A DNA stretch of 60,733 bases. It comes from SZUA-100 sp965248135. Lineage in GTDB: Bacteria > Pseudomonadota > Alphaproteobacteria > Rhizobiales > Rhizobiaceae. Below the pieces are notes generated by a model. The model saw only the letters and a list, made by a program, of their open reading frames with translations, did not search any database and had not been told where the DNA came from. The position numbers and the translations under genes were made by a program. This document shows, in pieces, positions 52,277-60,733 of the stretch (position 1 is the first letter of the stretch; each line of letters starts with the position of its first letter). The stretch covers positions 1-60,733 of the forward strand of contig CBDFIN010000005.1 in assembly GCA_965248135.1 (NCBI GenBank), read 5' to 3'.

Positions 52277-53350
52277 CTATTGCGGCAGTTTGTCGTCGAC
52301 ACCCTTGACGTAGAAATTGAGGCCAGCGAGCGTGCCATCATCGGCGCTTTCGCCTTCCTTCAGCCAATGGGAACCATCCTGTTTGGTGATCGGACCGGTA
52401 AACGGCTTCAACTCGCCTGACTTGATCTTGGCCATGGTATCATTGGCCATTGCCACCACGTCGTCCGGCAGGTTGGTCAACGGCGCCATATGCACCATTT
52501 CGGCATCCATGCCACCCCAAGTGTCGGTCGATTTCCACGAACCGTCAAGCACCGCACTGGTGCGGGCGATATAATAATCGGCCCAATTGTCGATGATCGC
52601 GGTCATCTGGGTTTTCGGGCCGAACTTGATCATATCGGAAGCCTGGCCAAAGGCCATTGCGCCGCGTTCTGCTGCCACCTGCATCGGCGCGGTCGAATCG
52701 GTATGCTGGGTAACAATGTCGACACCCTGGTCGATCAGCGTTTTGGCCGCATCCGATTCCTTGCCCGGGTCAAACCAGGTGTTCACCCAAACGACCTTAA
52801 GCTTGAAATCAGGATTAATCGACTGGGCGCCGAGCAGGAAGGCATTGATACCACGCACCACTTCGGGGATCGGAAAAGATGCGATATAGCCAGCAGTCGC
52901 GGTTTTCGACATTTTGGCGGCAATCTGGCCAATTACATAACGTCCCTCATAAAACCGCGACGAATAGGTCGAGACATTGTCGACCCGCTTGTAACCGGTA
53001 GCATGTTCAAATTTCACGCCGGGGAATTTTTTGGCGATTTTGACCGTCGGGTCCATATAACCGAACGATGTGGTGAAAATCAGCTTGTGGCCGGTGCGGG
53101 CAAGCCGTTCAATTGCCCGCTCGGCGTCGGAACCTTCCGGCACACTTTCCAGATAGGTTGTCTCAACCTTGTCACCAAGCGCCCTTTCCATGTCGATGCG
53201 GCCCTGGTCGTGCTGATAAGACCAGCCGAAATCACCCACCGGGCCGACATAGATAAAGCCAACCTTCAGCTTGTCGGCGGAATAGGCAACGCCTGTTCCC
53301 ATGGTCATGGTCATCGCGGCGGCGAGCGCCAATACGGTTCTTCTTTTCAT
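52277..53350 (-). CDS. BMP-family ABC transporter substrate-binding protein
   Basis: A 357-residue exported binding protein. The ATG at 53350 (MKRRTVLALAAAM) has GGAGAACAAA upstream and opens a signal peptide ending near VAYSADK. The mature part has the BMP pattern VGFIYVGPVGDFGWSYQHD, IFTTSFGYMDPTVKIA and GYIASFPIPEVVRGINAF. Such proteins bind purine nucleosides or related compounds. It is last in an operon with two permeases and an ATPase. Confidence 0.93.
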   Translation of the reverse strand: MKRRTVLALAAAMTMTMGTGVAYSADKLKVGFIYVGPVGDFGWSYQHDQGRIDMERALGDKVETTYLESVPEGSDAERAIERLARTGHKLIFTTSFGYMDPTVKIAKKFPGVKFEHATGYKRVDNVSTYSSRFYEGRYVIGQIAAKMSKTATAGYIASFPIPEVVRGINAFLLGAQSINPDFKLKVVWVNTWFDPGKESDAAKTLIDQGVDIVTQHTDSTAPMQVAAERGAMAFGQASDMIKFGPKTQMTAIIDNWADYYIARTSAVLDGSWKSTDTWGGMDAEMVHMAPLTNLPDDVVAMANDTMAKIKSGELKPFTGPITKQDGSHWLKEGESADDGTLAGLNFYVKGVDDKLPQ

Positions 53351-53417
53351 TTTGTTCTCCACTGTTGCAAGGTTGATGGTGTTTTTATTCAAGACTAGCA
53401 CTAGATCCGCCAAATAT

Positions 53418-54338
53418 CTATCGATCCGGCACGAAAGGCTGTCCAAGCGATGCTGGAGTATTAACAAGTGTGGTGCGGCGGTTACGCGAAATCAGAATCA
53501 ACACCACGATTGTCGCGACATAGGGTAATGCCGAAAGAAACTGCGAGGGAATATTTATGCCGATTGCCTGGGCATGGAATTGGGCGATGGTGACCGCACC
53601 AAACAGATAGGCCCCGATGATAACCCTTGCCGGTCGCCATGAAGCAAACACCACCAGCGCAAGGGCGATCCAACCCCTGCCTGCGGTCATGTTTTCGACC
53701 CACTGCGGCACATAGACAAGCGACAGGTGCGCACCGGCAAGACCGGCGCAAGCGCCGCCAAACATCACCGCCAGATAACGCATCTGGATCACCCGAATAC
53801 CCAGTGCGTGGGCCGATTTGTGATTGTCACCGACCGAGCGTAGCGTCAGCCCTGCTCTGGTTTTGAAAAGGAACCATGAAACACCAAACAAAAGCGCGAT
53901 CGAGATGTAAAAAATAATGTCCTGGCCGAATAATGGCTTGCCGACAAGCGGCAGGCTGCTCAGGCCCGGTATCAGAATGGCCTGAAGTTTTATGCCCGGC
54001 TGGCCGACAAAACTTTCGCCAATCTGCCCCGAAACGCCAAGCCCGAGGATGGTCAATGCCAACCCGGTCGCCACCTGATTGGCAGCAAGTGTCAGGGTTA
54101 AAAAGGCAAATAACAACGAGAACACAGCGCCGGTTGCAGCGCCGCCAAGCGCACCAATATAGGCATTGCCGGTCACTTGAGCAAAGGCAAAGCCTGAGAC
54201 CGCGCCCATGATCATCATGCCCTCGACACCGAGATTGAGAACGCCGGAACGCTCGACCACCAGTTCGCCAAGTGCTGCGATCAACAGCGGCGTCGCGGCC
54301 GTCATAATGGTCAGCAAAATGGCTTCAGCAACACCCAT
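53418..54338 (-). CDS. ABC transporter permease, nucleoside type (second)
   Basis: A 306-residue membrane protein with about eight to nine helices. The pattern AALGELVVERSGVLNLGVEGMMIMGA near the start is typical of the NupQ/YufQ-type permease, and GGACAGLAGAHLSLVYVPQW lies further on. Start and stop overlap the first permease by one base (TAATG), so the two are coupled. Confidence 0.92.
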   Translation of the reverse strand: MGVAEAILLTIMTAATPLLIAALGELVVERSGVLNLGVEGMMIMGAVSGFAFAQVTGNAYIGALGGAATGAVFSLLFAFLTLTLAANQVATGLALTILGLGVSGQIGESFVGQPGIKLQAILIPGLSSLPLVGKPLFGQDIIFYISIALLFGVSWFLFKTRAGLTLRSVGDNHKSAHALGIRVIQMRYLAVMFGGACAGLAGAHLSLVYVPQWVENMTAGRGWIALALVVFASWRPARVIIGAYLFGAVTIAQFHAQAIGINIPSQFLSALPYVATIVVLILISRNRRTTLVNTPASLGQPFVPDR

Positions 54339-55426
54339 TATGCAGCCCCTTTCGACTGTTGGGCCAGCGCGCCGCCGATCCGAATGCGGTAATGAATGAG
54401 GGTATCGCAGCCAAGCACGAAAAACAGCAACAGACCCTGAAATACCCGCGCCACTTTATCCGAAACACCAAGCGAAATCTGTGCCGCCTCGCCACCGAGA
54501 TAGGATAATGCCAGCACCAGCCCGGCAGCCAGAATGCCGGCGGGATTTAGCCGGCCAAGGAAGGCGACGATAATAGCGATAAATCCGTAGCCAGGCGAAA
54601 TTACCGGTCGCAATTGCTGGATGGCGCCGGAAACCTCTGAAATGCCGGCAAGGCCTGCCATGGCGCCGGAAAACAGAAAGGCAAAAAGGGTCATGCGTTT
54701 GGTACTGAAACCGGCGAACTGGCCAGCGCGCGGGCTCTCGCCCAATACCCTGATCTCAAAACCCTTCATGGTCCGGCTCATCATCAACCAGGTAAAAATC
54801 ACGACAACGAACATAAAGATCGCACCCCAATGGGCCCGGCCGGAAGACAATAATTCCGGCAGGATAGCGTATTCATGAAAGGCGCGCGTTTCGGGGAAGT
54901 TAAAGCCCTCAGGATTGCGCCACACCCCGCGCACCAGCCAGTCGAGACAAAGCTGCGCCACATAGACCAGCATCAAGCTGGTAAGAATTTCGTTGGTGCC
55001 GAAGCGATTTTTCAACAGGGCCGGAATGGCCGCATATAAGGCCCCTCCCGCCATCCCCATGATGACCATCAGCGGCAGCACCGCGAAGGAGTGCCACTGG
55101 TGAAACATCACCGGCAGAATGGACCCGGCGATAGCGCCAAATATGAACTGACCCTCAGCGCCAATGTTCCAGTTGTTGGAGCGAAAGCAGATCGATAGCC
55201 CGACGGCGATCAACACCAGCGGCGTCGCCTTGATAATCAATTCGTGCACCGACCAGACCTCGGTCAGCGGCTCAATGAAATAGGCATAAAGTGCTGCAAA
55301 CGGATCTTTGCCAAGGGCAATGAACATAATTGCGCCAAACAGCACAGTCAACGCCAGGGCGATGAACGGCGACAGGGCGGCAAACAGTCTGGAATGTTCC
55401 GCTCTTTTTTCGATGAATATCTTCAT
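54338..55426 (-). CDS. ABC transporter permease, nucleoside type (first)
   Basis: A 362-residue membrane protein with about nine to ten helices. SNNWNIGAEGQFIFGAIAGS and VRGVWRNPEGFNFPET are typical of NupP/YufP-type permeases. Its start overlaps the ATPase stop by four bases. With the second permease it forms the channel for a nucleoside-like substrate. Confidence 0.92.
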   Translation of the reverse strand: MKIFIEKRAEHSRLFAALSPFIALALTVLFGAIMFIALGKDPFAALYAYFIEPLTEVWSVHELIIKATPLVLIAVGLSICFRSNNWNIGAEGQFIFGAIAGSILPVMFHQWHSFAVLPLMVIMGMAGGALYAAIPALLKNRFGTNEILTSLMLVYVAQLCLDWLVRGVWRNPEGFNFPETRAFHEYAILPELLSSGRAHWGAIFMFVVVIFTWLMMSRTMKGFEIRVLGESPRAGQFAGFSTKRMTLFAFLFSGAMAGLAGISEVSGAIQQLRPVISPGYGFIAIIVAFLGRLNPAGILAAGLVLALSYLGGEAAQISLGVSDKVARVFQGLLLFFVLGCDTLIHYRIRIGGALAQQSKGAA

Positions 55427-57006
55427 TGGGCCGCCCCCGCCTCGCTAACCGGCTGTACATCTGCTGCATGGGTTGCGCCCATCAACATACCAATGGTTTC
55501 CCTGATTAGATCCTTTGCCGGTGCCGGCTTGGAAAGCCCGCCATCGGAGATAACCGCAATGCGGTCGGCGATTTCGAATATCTCGTCGAGGTCCTGCGAA
55601 ATGACCAGCACCGAAGAGCCGCTGACGGCGAGATCAATCAGTGCCTGGCGTATGCGGGCGGCAGCGCCTGCATCCACCCCCCAGGTTGGCTGATTGACGA
55701 TTAACACTTTGGGCTGGCGATCAAGCTCACGCCCGACAATGAATTTTTGCAGATTACCACCGGAAAGGGCGGAAGCATCGGGGTCGACACCCGACATGCG
55801 AACATCCATGTCCTGAATTATTTTCTGCGCCAGTTTTCGGGTTGCAGGGTAATTGACCACCCCCAGACTGCCGAAATCCTGCAAGGTAGCGCGATCAGAC
55901 TGATGCCTTGACAACAGTAGATTTTCGCTCAAGGAGAAATCAGGCACCGCGCCATGGCCAAGCCGTTCTTCCGGCACAAAGGCCGAACCCAATTGCCGCC
56001 GGGACGAAATGCCCAAATGGCCGGCCGGTGTGCCGCAAATCACCACATCATCGGCCTGTTTTTGCATCGTCTCGCCGGAGATCGCATCAAACAGCTCGCT
56101 TTGGCCATTACCGGCAACACCGGCAATACAAACAACTTCGCCGGCCCGCAGTTCCAGTGAAATATTTTTTAGCGACATGGCAAAGGGGCTCGTCGCCGGC
56201 ATGGAAAGGCCATTTAACGCCAACAACACGTCCCCGGTTTCGCCGGTCGCATCGCGATGAACCACATCGATATCGGCGCCGACCATTTTGCCGGCAAGAC
56301 TGGCGGCGGTTTCCTGGCGCGGGTCGCAGGCATCGACAACTTTGCCATGGCGCAGAATGGTTGCCCGGCTGCACAGCCGCTGCACCTCTTCGAGCCGATG
56401 GCTGATATAAAGGATCGAACGGCCCTCGGCGGCCAGCCGCTCCAGCGTGACAAACAGTTTGTCGGCCTCCTGCGGTGTCAACACCGAGGTCGGCTCGTCG
56501 AGAATAATCAACGCCGGGTCCTGTAATAGGCACCGGATGATCTCGATGCGCTGACGCTCGCCGACCGACAGATCGGCGACCAGGGCATCGGGGTCGAGCG
56601 GCAGACCATATTCTTGCGAGATGGTGCGGGTCCTCTCCGCCAGATCGCGGATCTCGATCTCGCCACCGAGCGACAGAGCCACATTTTCGGCCACCGTTAA
56701 AGCATCAAACAGTGAAAAATGCTGAAAAACCATGCCAATGCCCAACCGGCGGGCGATGGAAGGATTAGCAATGACAATTTCATCGCCCTTCCAGCGGATT
56801 GTACCGGATGTCGGTTGCAGCGAGCCGAACAGCATTTTTACGAGCGTTGATTTGCCGGCGCCGTTTTCGCCCAACAGGGCGTGAATCTCATTGGAATTGA
56901 TTTCCAGATCAACATGGTCGTTGGCCCTCAGCGTACCAAAAACCTTGGTAATGCCGTGAACGGACAACAGTTCATTGTTATCTGGCGCTGTTGGCTGAAT
57001 GGTCAA
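55423..57006 (-). CDS. ABC transporter ATPase with two ABC domains, nucleoside type
   Basis: About 527 residues with two ABC domains. The first has Walker A LLGENGAGKSTLV, signature LSVGERQRIEI and Walker B LIILDEPTSVLTP. The second has a degenerate Walker A (GVAGNGQSELFDA) and signature LSGGNLQKFIVGREL, as usual for the simple-sugar/nucleoside ATPases. It is first in the four-gene operon. The start is uncertain: a TTG at 57006 (LTIQPTAP) with GGGGAAAA upstream is used here; another TTG at 57060 is possible. Confidence 0.9.
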   Translation of the reverse strand: MTIQPTAPDNNELLSVHGITKVFGTLRANDHVDLEINSNEIHALLGENGAGKSTLVKMLFGSLQPTSGTIRWKGDEIVIANPSIARRLGIGMVFQHFSLFDALTVAENVALSLGGEIEIRDLAERTRTISQEYGLPLDPDALVADLSVGERQRIEIIRCLLQDPALIILDEPTSVLTPQEADKLFVTLERLAAEGRSILYISHRLEEVQRLCSRATILRHGKVVDACDPRQETAASLAGKMVGADIDVVHRDATGETGDVLLALNGLSMPATSPFAMSLKNISLELRAGEVVCIAGVAGNGQSELFDAISGETMQKQADDVVICGTPAGHLGISSRRQLGSAFVPEERLGHGAVPDFSLSENLLLSRHQSDRATLQDFGSLGVVNYPATRKLAQKIIQDMDVRMSGVDPDASALSGGNLQKFIVGRELDRQPKVLIVNQPTWGVDAGAAARIRQALIDLAVSGSSVLVISQDLDEIFEIADRIAVISDGGLSKPAPAKDLIRETIGMLMGATHAADVQPVSEAGAAQ

Positions 57007-57279
57007 ATTTTTCCCCGCTTGGACACAACGAGGTAAAAAGTGTAACAAATATCGACACAAAGCAACCTTGGAAATGCGCTAACCACAATTAGCACCTGTG
57101 GCAGCCAGGGTTTCGACAGCACGCTGGTCCTGGTTTGGAATTTGACTTGCCGAAACGGAAATGAGATTTCCACGCGACCAATTGATCAGCGATGCTGGAA
57201 ATGTGGCGGGAAAGGACGCCAGGCGACCATACGCCAATTCAAACTGTTTATCCCATTGCGCAAAAATGCCGAGCTTGAA

Positions 57280-57708
57280 TTATCTTTGTCCGGTTGGATA
57301 AGCGGAGCCTTCGTCCTGGGAGCCTGCTGCAGCGGAAGCATGCCGATGCACCCATTTCCAAAGACCATTGGCCTTGACCAATGATACGGTCCAGCGAATG
57401 GGTATCACGAGATTTTCATTATCAATGCTTATGTGAATCTTAAGCGCGATCGCAACGGTGGCGGCATGCCCATGTATGGCAATATCTTTCCAGTCCCATT
57501 CAAATCGAGTGGCCGTCGCATCGGCAAAATTGCGTTCAAAAACCGATGCGACCGCTGCTCGGCCAGAACAAAGCTCGTCACCGCCGGTGCCGATAAGCGA
57601 GATGGCTTCACCATCGATAAATATACCCATCAATCGCTCAAGGTCCTTAGCACAATAGGCATTGGCATATTCTTCCAATGTTGCCATTATTTCATCGGTG
57701 TTATTCAT
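57280..57708 (-). CDS. SnoaL/NTF2-like protein
   Basis: A 142-residue protein. The ATG at 57708 (MNNTDEIMATLEEY) has TGGAGG upstream. The alpha-plus-beta pattern (EEYANAYCAKDLERLMGIFIDGEAISLIGTG, then a WDWKDIAIHG strand region) is that of the NTF2/ketosteroid-isomerase-like fold, often with a small ligand. Catalytic residues are not clear. It lies downstream of terC on the same strand, 90 bases apart. Confidence 0.75.
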   Translation of the reverse strand: MNNTDEIMATLEEYANAYCAKDLERLMGIFIDGEAISLIGTGGDELCSGRAAVASVFERNFADATATRFEWDWKDIAIHGHAATVAIALKIHISIDNENLVIPIRWTVSLVKANGLWKWVHRHASAAAGSQDEGSAYPTGQR

Positions 57709-57798
57709 AGGAAACCTCCATTTCACATTCCGGTTTTGGTGGTAAAATATGTGCCAGGATTTTTGCTTCGACGCTCCTGGCTTCATATCGTGCCTCAA

Positions 57799-58518
57799 TC
57801 AATTCTGCCGCTTGCGTCGCACCAGCACGTTGAACAATTCGACCATGACTGAAAATGCCATGGCGAAATAGATGTAGCCGCGCGGGATGTGGAAGGCGAG
57901 GCCATCGGCCACCAGAGAAACGCCGATCAGCATCAAGAATGACAATGCCAGCATTTTGGTCGTCGGGTAATCGCGGATGAATTTTGCCACCGTGCCGGAA
58001 GCCAGATACATGATGATCATCGAGACAATCACCGCCGCGATCATCACTTCCACATGATCGGCCATGCCGATGGCGGTGACGATGCTGTCTACGGAAAAGA
58101 CAATATCTATCAAGATGATCTGCGTGATTATCGCGGCGAATGTCGAGGTCGATTTGCGCGCCGCCTCGGCCTCTTCGGTCTCGCCCTCTATTTCCTCATG
58201 AATTTCGGACGTGCCCTTGTAGATCAAAAACAGACCACCGGCGATTAGAATAATATCCCGCCAGGAAAACCCCTGTCCGAAGAGCGAAAACACATCCTCC
58301 TTCAAGCCAATGATCCACGACAGGATGACAAGCAGCAGAATTCTAAAGATCAGCGCCATGCTCATGCCGATCTTGCGCGCCGCATCGGCCTGTTCAACCG
58401 GCAAGCGGCCAACAATGACGGAAATGAACACGATATTGTCGATACCGAGCACGATTTCCATAAAGGTCAGGGTGACAAAACTGGCCCAAACGGCCGGATC
58501 GTAAAGCAATTCAATCAT
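57799..58518 (-). CDS. TerC-family integral membrane protein
   Basis: A 239-residue protein with seven hydrophobic helices. The family motifs GIDNIVFISVIVGRLP (near residues 25-40) and DIVFSVDSIVTAIGM with conserved Asp residues inside the membrane are present. TerC/Alx-type proteins are linked to manganese export or tellurite resistance; the actual ion is not known here. The C-terminal RRKRQN end is cytoplasmic. Confidence 0.92.
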   Translation of the reverse strand: MIELLYDPAVWASFVTLTFMEIVLGIDNIVFISVIVGRLPVEQADAARKIGMSMALIFRILLLVILSWIIGLKEDVFSLFGQGFSWRDIILIAGGLFLIYKGTSEIHEEIEGETEEAEAARKSTSTFAAIITQIILIDIVFSVDSIVTAIGMADHVEVMIAAVIVSMIIMYLASGTVAKFIRDYPTTKMLALSFLMLIGVSLVADGLAFHIPRGYIYFAMAFSVMVELFNVLVRRKRQN

Positions 58519-58573
58519 GGTGTCGTCGGCTTGGATCAGTCGCTGGGTTTAAATCGGTGTCCGTTGGAAAAAT

Positions 58574-59371
58574 TCACGCTTGCCCCTGTTGTTCCCGTCT
58601 TCCAAGCATCTGTATCACAAAACCGATACTATAAAGGTAAATGCCGGTAAGTGTGATGCCGATCCGGGTAACAGACGAAACATCCATGTTCTCGAAGGCC
58701 TTGACGGTTTGCAGGGATTTGGGCGTATTGTCCAGTCCAAGCGCTGCCCACATCGAGGCATCCATGCTTTCATAGATCGCCACCAGCCCGAAAATGCTCC
58801 ACAAGGCGAGCATGGCAAGCGTAATCGGCCGAAAAGTCTTGACCCGCACCGGGTGGACAAAGTGGATGGGCATAAAGGTCAACACGGCGGAAAGCACGAC
58901 AACACTCAACGCCAGTGTCCAGCCGGGTTGAATAACGAACAAGGTAAAAACCACCATGTTCCAGCAGACAGGAAAGCCGCGAAAGGAATTGTCGACCGTT
59001 TTCATGCGCGTGTCAGCGTAATAGATGGCGCTGGTGCAGACGATCACGGCTGCGGCAATGAAAGAGGTGATTTCCTGTAGGAAGCCGCTTTGATAAAGCG
59101 CAAAAGCCGGTATCAGCACGAAGGTCACGTAATCGATAATGCTGTCGAGCATCTCGCCGGACCAGTTGGGCAAAACCGATTTCACTTTAAAGTACCGCGC
59201 CAGCGGGCCGTCGACACCGTCGACCAACAAAGCCACGCCGAGCCACCACCACATGATATTAAAACGATATTCGGCTGCAGCCACCAGCGCCAGAAAGGCC
59301 CAAAATGCTCCCGATGCTGTAAACAGGTGAACGGAAAACGCTATCAGGGCCTGACGGGAGACTGCGGACAT
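58574..59371 (-). CDS. pcs: Phosphatidylcholine synthase
   Basis: A 265-residue membrane enzyme joining CDP-diacylglycerol and choline to give phosphatidylcholine. The CDP-alcohol phosphotransferase motif is present as DGVDGPLARYF and, further on, GEMLDSIIDYVTF with the conserved Asp residues. The ATG at 59371 (MSAVSRQALIAF) begins seven bases after the preceding stop. Pcs is characteristic of rhizobia and related groups, which supports the assignment to Hyphomicrobiales. It follows the DUF1326 gene closely on the same strand. Confidence 0.93.
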   Translation of the reverse strand: MSAVSRQALIAFSVHLFTASGAFWAFLALVAAAEYRFNIMWWWLGVALLVDGVDGPLARYFKVKSVLPNWSGEMLDSIIDYVTFVLIPAFALYQSGFLQEITSFIAAAVIVCTSAIYYADTRMKTVDNSFRGFPVCWNMVVFTLFVIQPGWTLALSVVVLSAVLTFMPIHFVHPVRVKTFRPITLAMLALWSIFGLVAIYESMDASMWAALGLDNTPKSLQTVKAFENMDVSSVTRIGITLTGIYLYSIGFVIQMLGRREQQGQA

Positions 59372-59378
59372 TGACTGA

Positions 59379-59993
59379 TTACGGCCCGCGCCAGTCGAGC
59401 TTGCAGATCTCCGCTGACTTGCCACCAAAATCCCAGTTTCTGCCAAAGGCGCGCAGGCGGCTGCGATCGGACTTGGCGATGGTGATATCCTCGGCAATCC
59501 AGTATTGCGAATTGCGGATCACCGTATTCTCGCCTGGCTCATTACCGGGGATCGGCGTAACCGCACCATCGATGATTTTCGGAATTTTGACTACCCGGGT
59601 CTTGTCAACAACCTCGTAGCTTATCGGATGGCTTTGCACGCCAAGAAAGTTGCCGACCAAAATGGAAAGCAGATGCGTTGTGCCACCGGCCTTGCCGCTG
59701 AATATGCGGGTTAGCGCTTTGGTTGCATAAATTGACGCTCTCTCGTCAACAAACAGGCCGACGGTCCAGTTGCCGCGGCTCATATAACCGGGAATCTCCA
59801 TGATCAGGCCAAGATTGATACCGGAAAGATCAACATCGCCAAAGTGGCCATCATCAATGCGGAAGCCAGCCCAGGTCTGACAATATCCCTCCGTTGGCGG
59901 GTGCTGGCCGAGCGATATCACACAGGGACAAAATATCGTGCAATTGCAAGACAACACTAATTCGCCTTGCATCCGCCAGGGTTCTTTCGCCAT
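59379..59993 (-). CDS. DUF1326 protein
   Basis: A 204-residue soluble protein. The DUF1326 mark is the cysteine set near the start, LSCNCTIFCPCVISLG, which may bind a metal, followed by GHFGDVDLSGINLGL. The C-terminal third has the FGRNWDFGGKSAEI segment typical of the family. DUF1326 genes often lie beside DUF2182 genes, as here (18-base gap), so the pair probably works together; the function is not established. Confidence 0.85.
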   Translation of the reverse strand: MAKEPWRMQGELVLSCNCTIFCPCVISLGQHPPTEGYCQTWAGFRIDDGHFGDVDLSGINLGLIMEIPGYMSRGNWTVGLFVDERASIYATKALTRIFSGKAGGTTHLLSILVGNFLGVQSHPISYEVVDKTRVVKIPKIIDGAVTPIPGNEPGENTVIRNSQYWIAEDITIAKSDRSRLRAFGRNWDFGGKSAEICKLDWRGP

Positions 59994-60011
59994 TATTTTT
60001 CTCCTACTCTA

Positions 60012-60733
60012 TTAGACTGACAGATTTGTCGAAGTGAGCACTAAAAACAATCCCCATGCAAGCAAAACCACACCGAAAATCCGTGTGGCAGAGTTACCCG
60101 ACGAGGTTTTCTCGATCAATGTAAATAACGTCAAAAAGGCTATCCAGATCAGATTCATGGTGCCAACGGCCAACATCAACAACATGATTGCCCAACAACA
60201 GCCAAGACAATGGAGACCCTGTTGGATGCCAAGTCTGAATATGTCGCGCGGTAGGATGCTCCATTGCGCAAAAATCACGGTAAATGGATTGCGGCACTTC
60301 ACCAAACAGGCGTTTTTATAGGCACTGAATTGATAGAGACCCGCCAACATCAACAACCCGCCAGCCATCAAAGCAGAGAGCGGGGCGGTCGGTTCCTTGA
60401 TCTTACCGGCGGTCATCAGGGCCATTTGCAACGCCGTTGCCAATACGGCAAAGCCCAGCCAGATCGTCAAATATCCACCGGCCAGCACCAGCAACGGTAC
60501 CGCAGCCTTGCCCCTTTTACCAGCCACATCGGCAATATCGGCATAGGTGCGCAACATCGGTGCTGCCGTTGGCAGCATCATGGCGATGGTCATTACCAGC
60601 CACATGATGAACATCGGGACAACACTTTGTACACCGATACCGGCCGAAAAGGTTGAGGGTGTGCAAATGGCGACCAGATAGGCTACCCATCGGTTGTCAA
60701 CGGTCCAATCGAGGCTTCGAAGCAGCGGTTCGA
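60012..60733 (-). CDS. DUF2182 membrane protein, cut at the right edge
   Basis: An open frame that runs through the right edge of the window, so the N-terminus is missing. The seen part (about 240 residues) has five to six hydrophobic helices. The family segment FIMWLVMTIAMMLPTAAPML is present, followed by the LAGGYLTIWLGFA helix and the LYQFSAYKNACLVKCRNP segment with paired Cys. The frame stays open upstream through about 40 further codons to base 60733. Function unknown; it is paired with DUF1326, and metal or redox roles have been guessed for the pair. Confidence 0.88.
   Translation of the reverse strand, partial: EPLLRSLDWTVDNRWVAYLVAICTPSTFSAGIGVQSVVPMFIMWLVMTIAMMLPTAAPMLRTYADIADVAGKRGKAAVPLLVLAGGYLTIWLGFAVLATALQMALMTAGKIKEPTAPLSALMAGGLLMLAGLYQFSAYKNACLVKCRNPFTVIFAQWSILPRDIFRLGIQQGLHCLGCCWAIMLLMLAVGTMNLIWIAFLTLFTLIEKTSSGNSATRIFGVVLLAWGLFLVLTSTNLSV

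Noticed and set aside
52490..53398. 302-codon plus-strand open frame opposite the BMP gene
   Set aside because: It is the mirror of a clear binding-protein gene, without its own start signal.
1..60733. tRNA or rRNA genes
   Set aside because: Looking through the intergenic regions, I saw no cloverleaf-like arms with a T-loop GGTTCGAATCC motif and no rRNA sequence; a covariance search would be needed to be sure.

Overview
The window looks like a chromosomal segment of an alphaproteobacterium of the order Hyphomicrobiales (Rhizobiales). Reasons: a phosphatidylcholine synthase (pcs), an ExoR-like Sel1 protein, a B12-dependent NrdJ reductase, and the palindromic intergenic repeats typical of that group (around 21520-21563 and 34637-34681, and the CTCCCC/GGGGAG hairpin at 52060-52207). 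Genus cannot be told from the sequence alone.

Layout. (1) 1-11904: an integrative mobilizable element or its remains. It has small overlapping membrane-protein genes, a soluble VirD4/TraG-like ATPase, an array of 13-bp direct repeats, a large serine recombinase, a frameshifted mobC and a complete relaxase. (2) 8002-18741: a cluster of insertion sequences (ISAs1, IS1380 with an IS30 inside it, IS256, IS630). They break an accessory gene, a UvrD-like helicase next to an OLD-nuclease-like C-terminus (a Gabija-like defence pair), and livG. Removing the IS1380 element together with one TTAG repeat restores the helicase frame exactly. (3) 18742-21377: remains of a branched-chain amino-acid ABC transporter (livG fragment, intact livF), then cobQ. 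(4) 21.4-30.2 kb: a catabolic island with a TRAP transporter, 3-hydroxyanthranilate 3,4-dioxygenase, a LysR regulator, an unusual DapA-family protein and an aldehyde dehydrogenase. It lies between two directly repeated copies of the first ~120 bp of cobQ plus flank. (5) 30327-32994: a tight four-gene operon of unknown function: a CBS-like/Cys-rich protein, a membrane protein with a large central domain, a membrane-anchored SAF protein and a LecA-like beta-sandwich protein. This is the best candidate here for an undescribed system. (6) 33655-60733: core metabolism. It covers valine catabolism (acyl-CoA dehydrogenase, mmsB), amine and methylated-amine metabolism (aminotransferase, cupin, LysE exporter, DMGDH-like enzyme), a DEAD-box helicase, exoR, ilvD, an MFS pump, nrdJ with tandem NrdR boxes, a nucleoside-type BMP/ABC uptake operon, terC, pcs, and a DUF1326/DUF2182 pair cut by the right edge.

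Two families of small non-autonomous repeats link the accessory parts. One is a ~260-bp MITE with 32-bp inverted ends (copies at 292-554 and 26717-26987). The other is a paired ~78-bp palindrome with CTAGTGG/CCACTAG ends (7601-7769, 23456-23615, 26418-26586); one pair supplies the last 43 codons of the serine recombinase and another sits inside the TRAP operon. All functions are assigned from sequence motifs read by eye; no database search was run.
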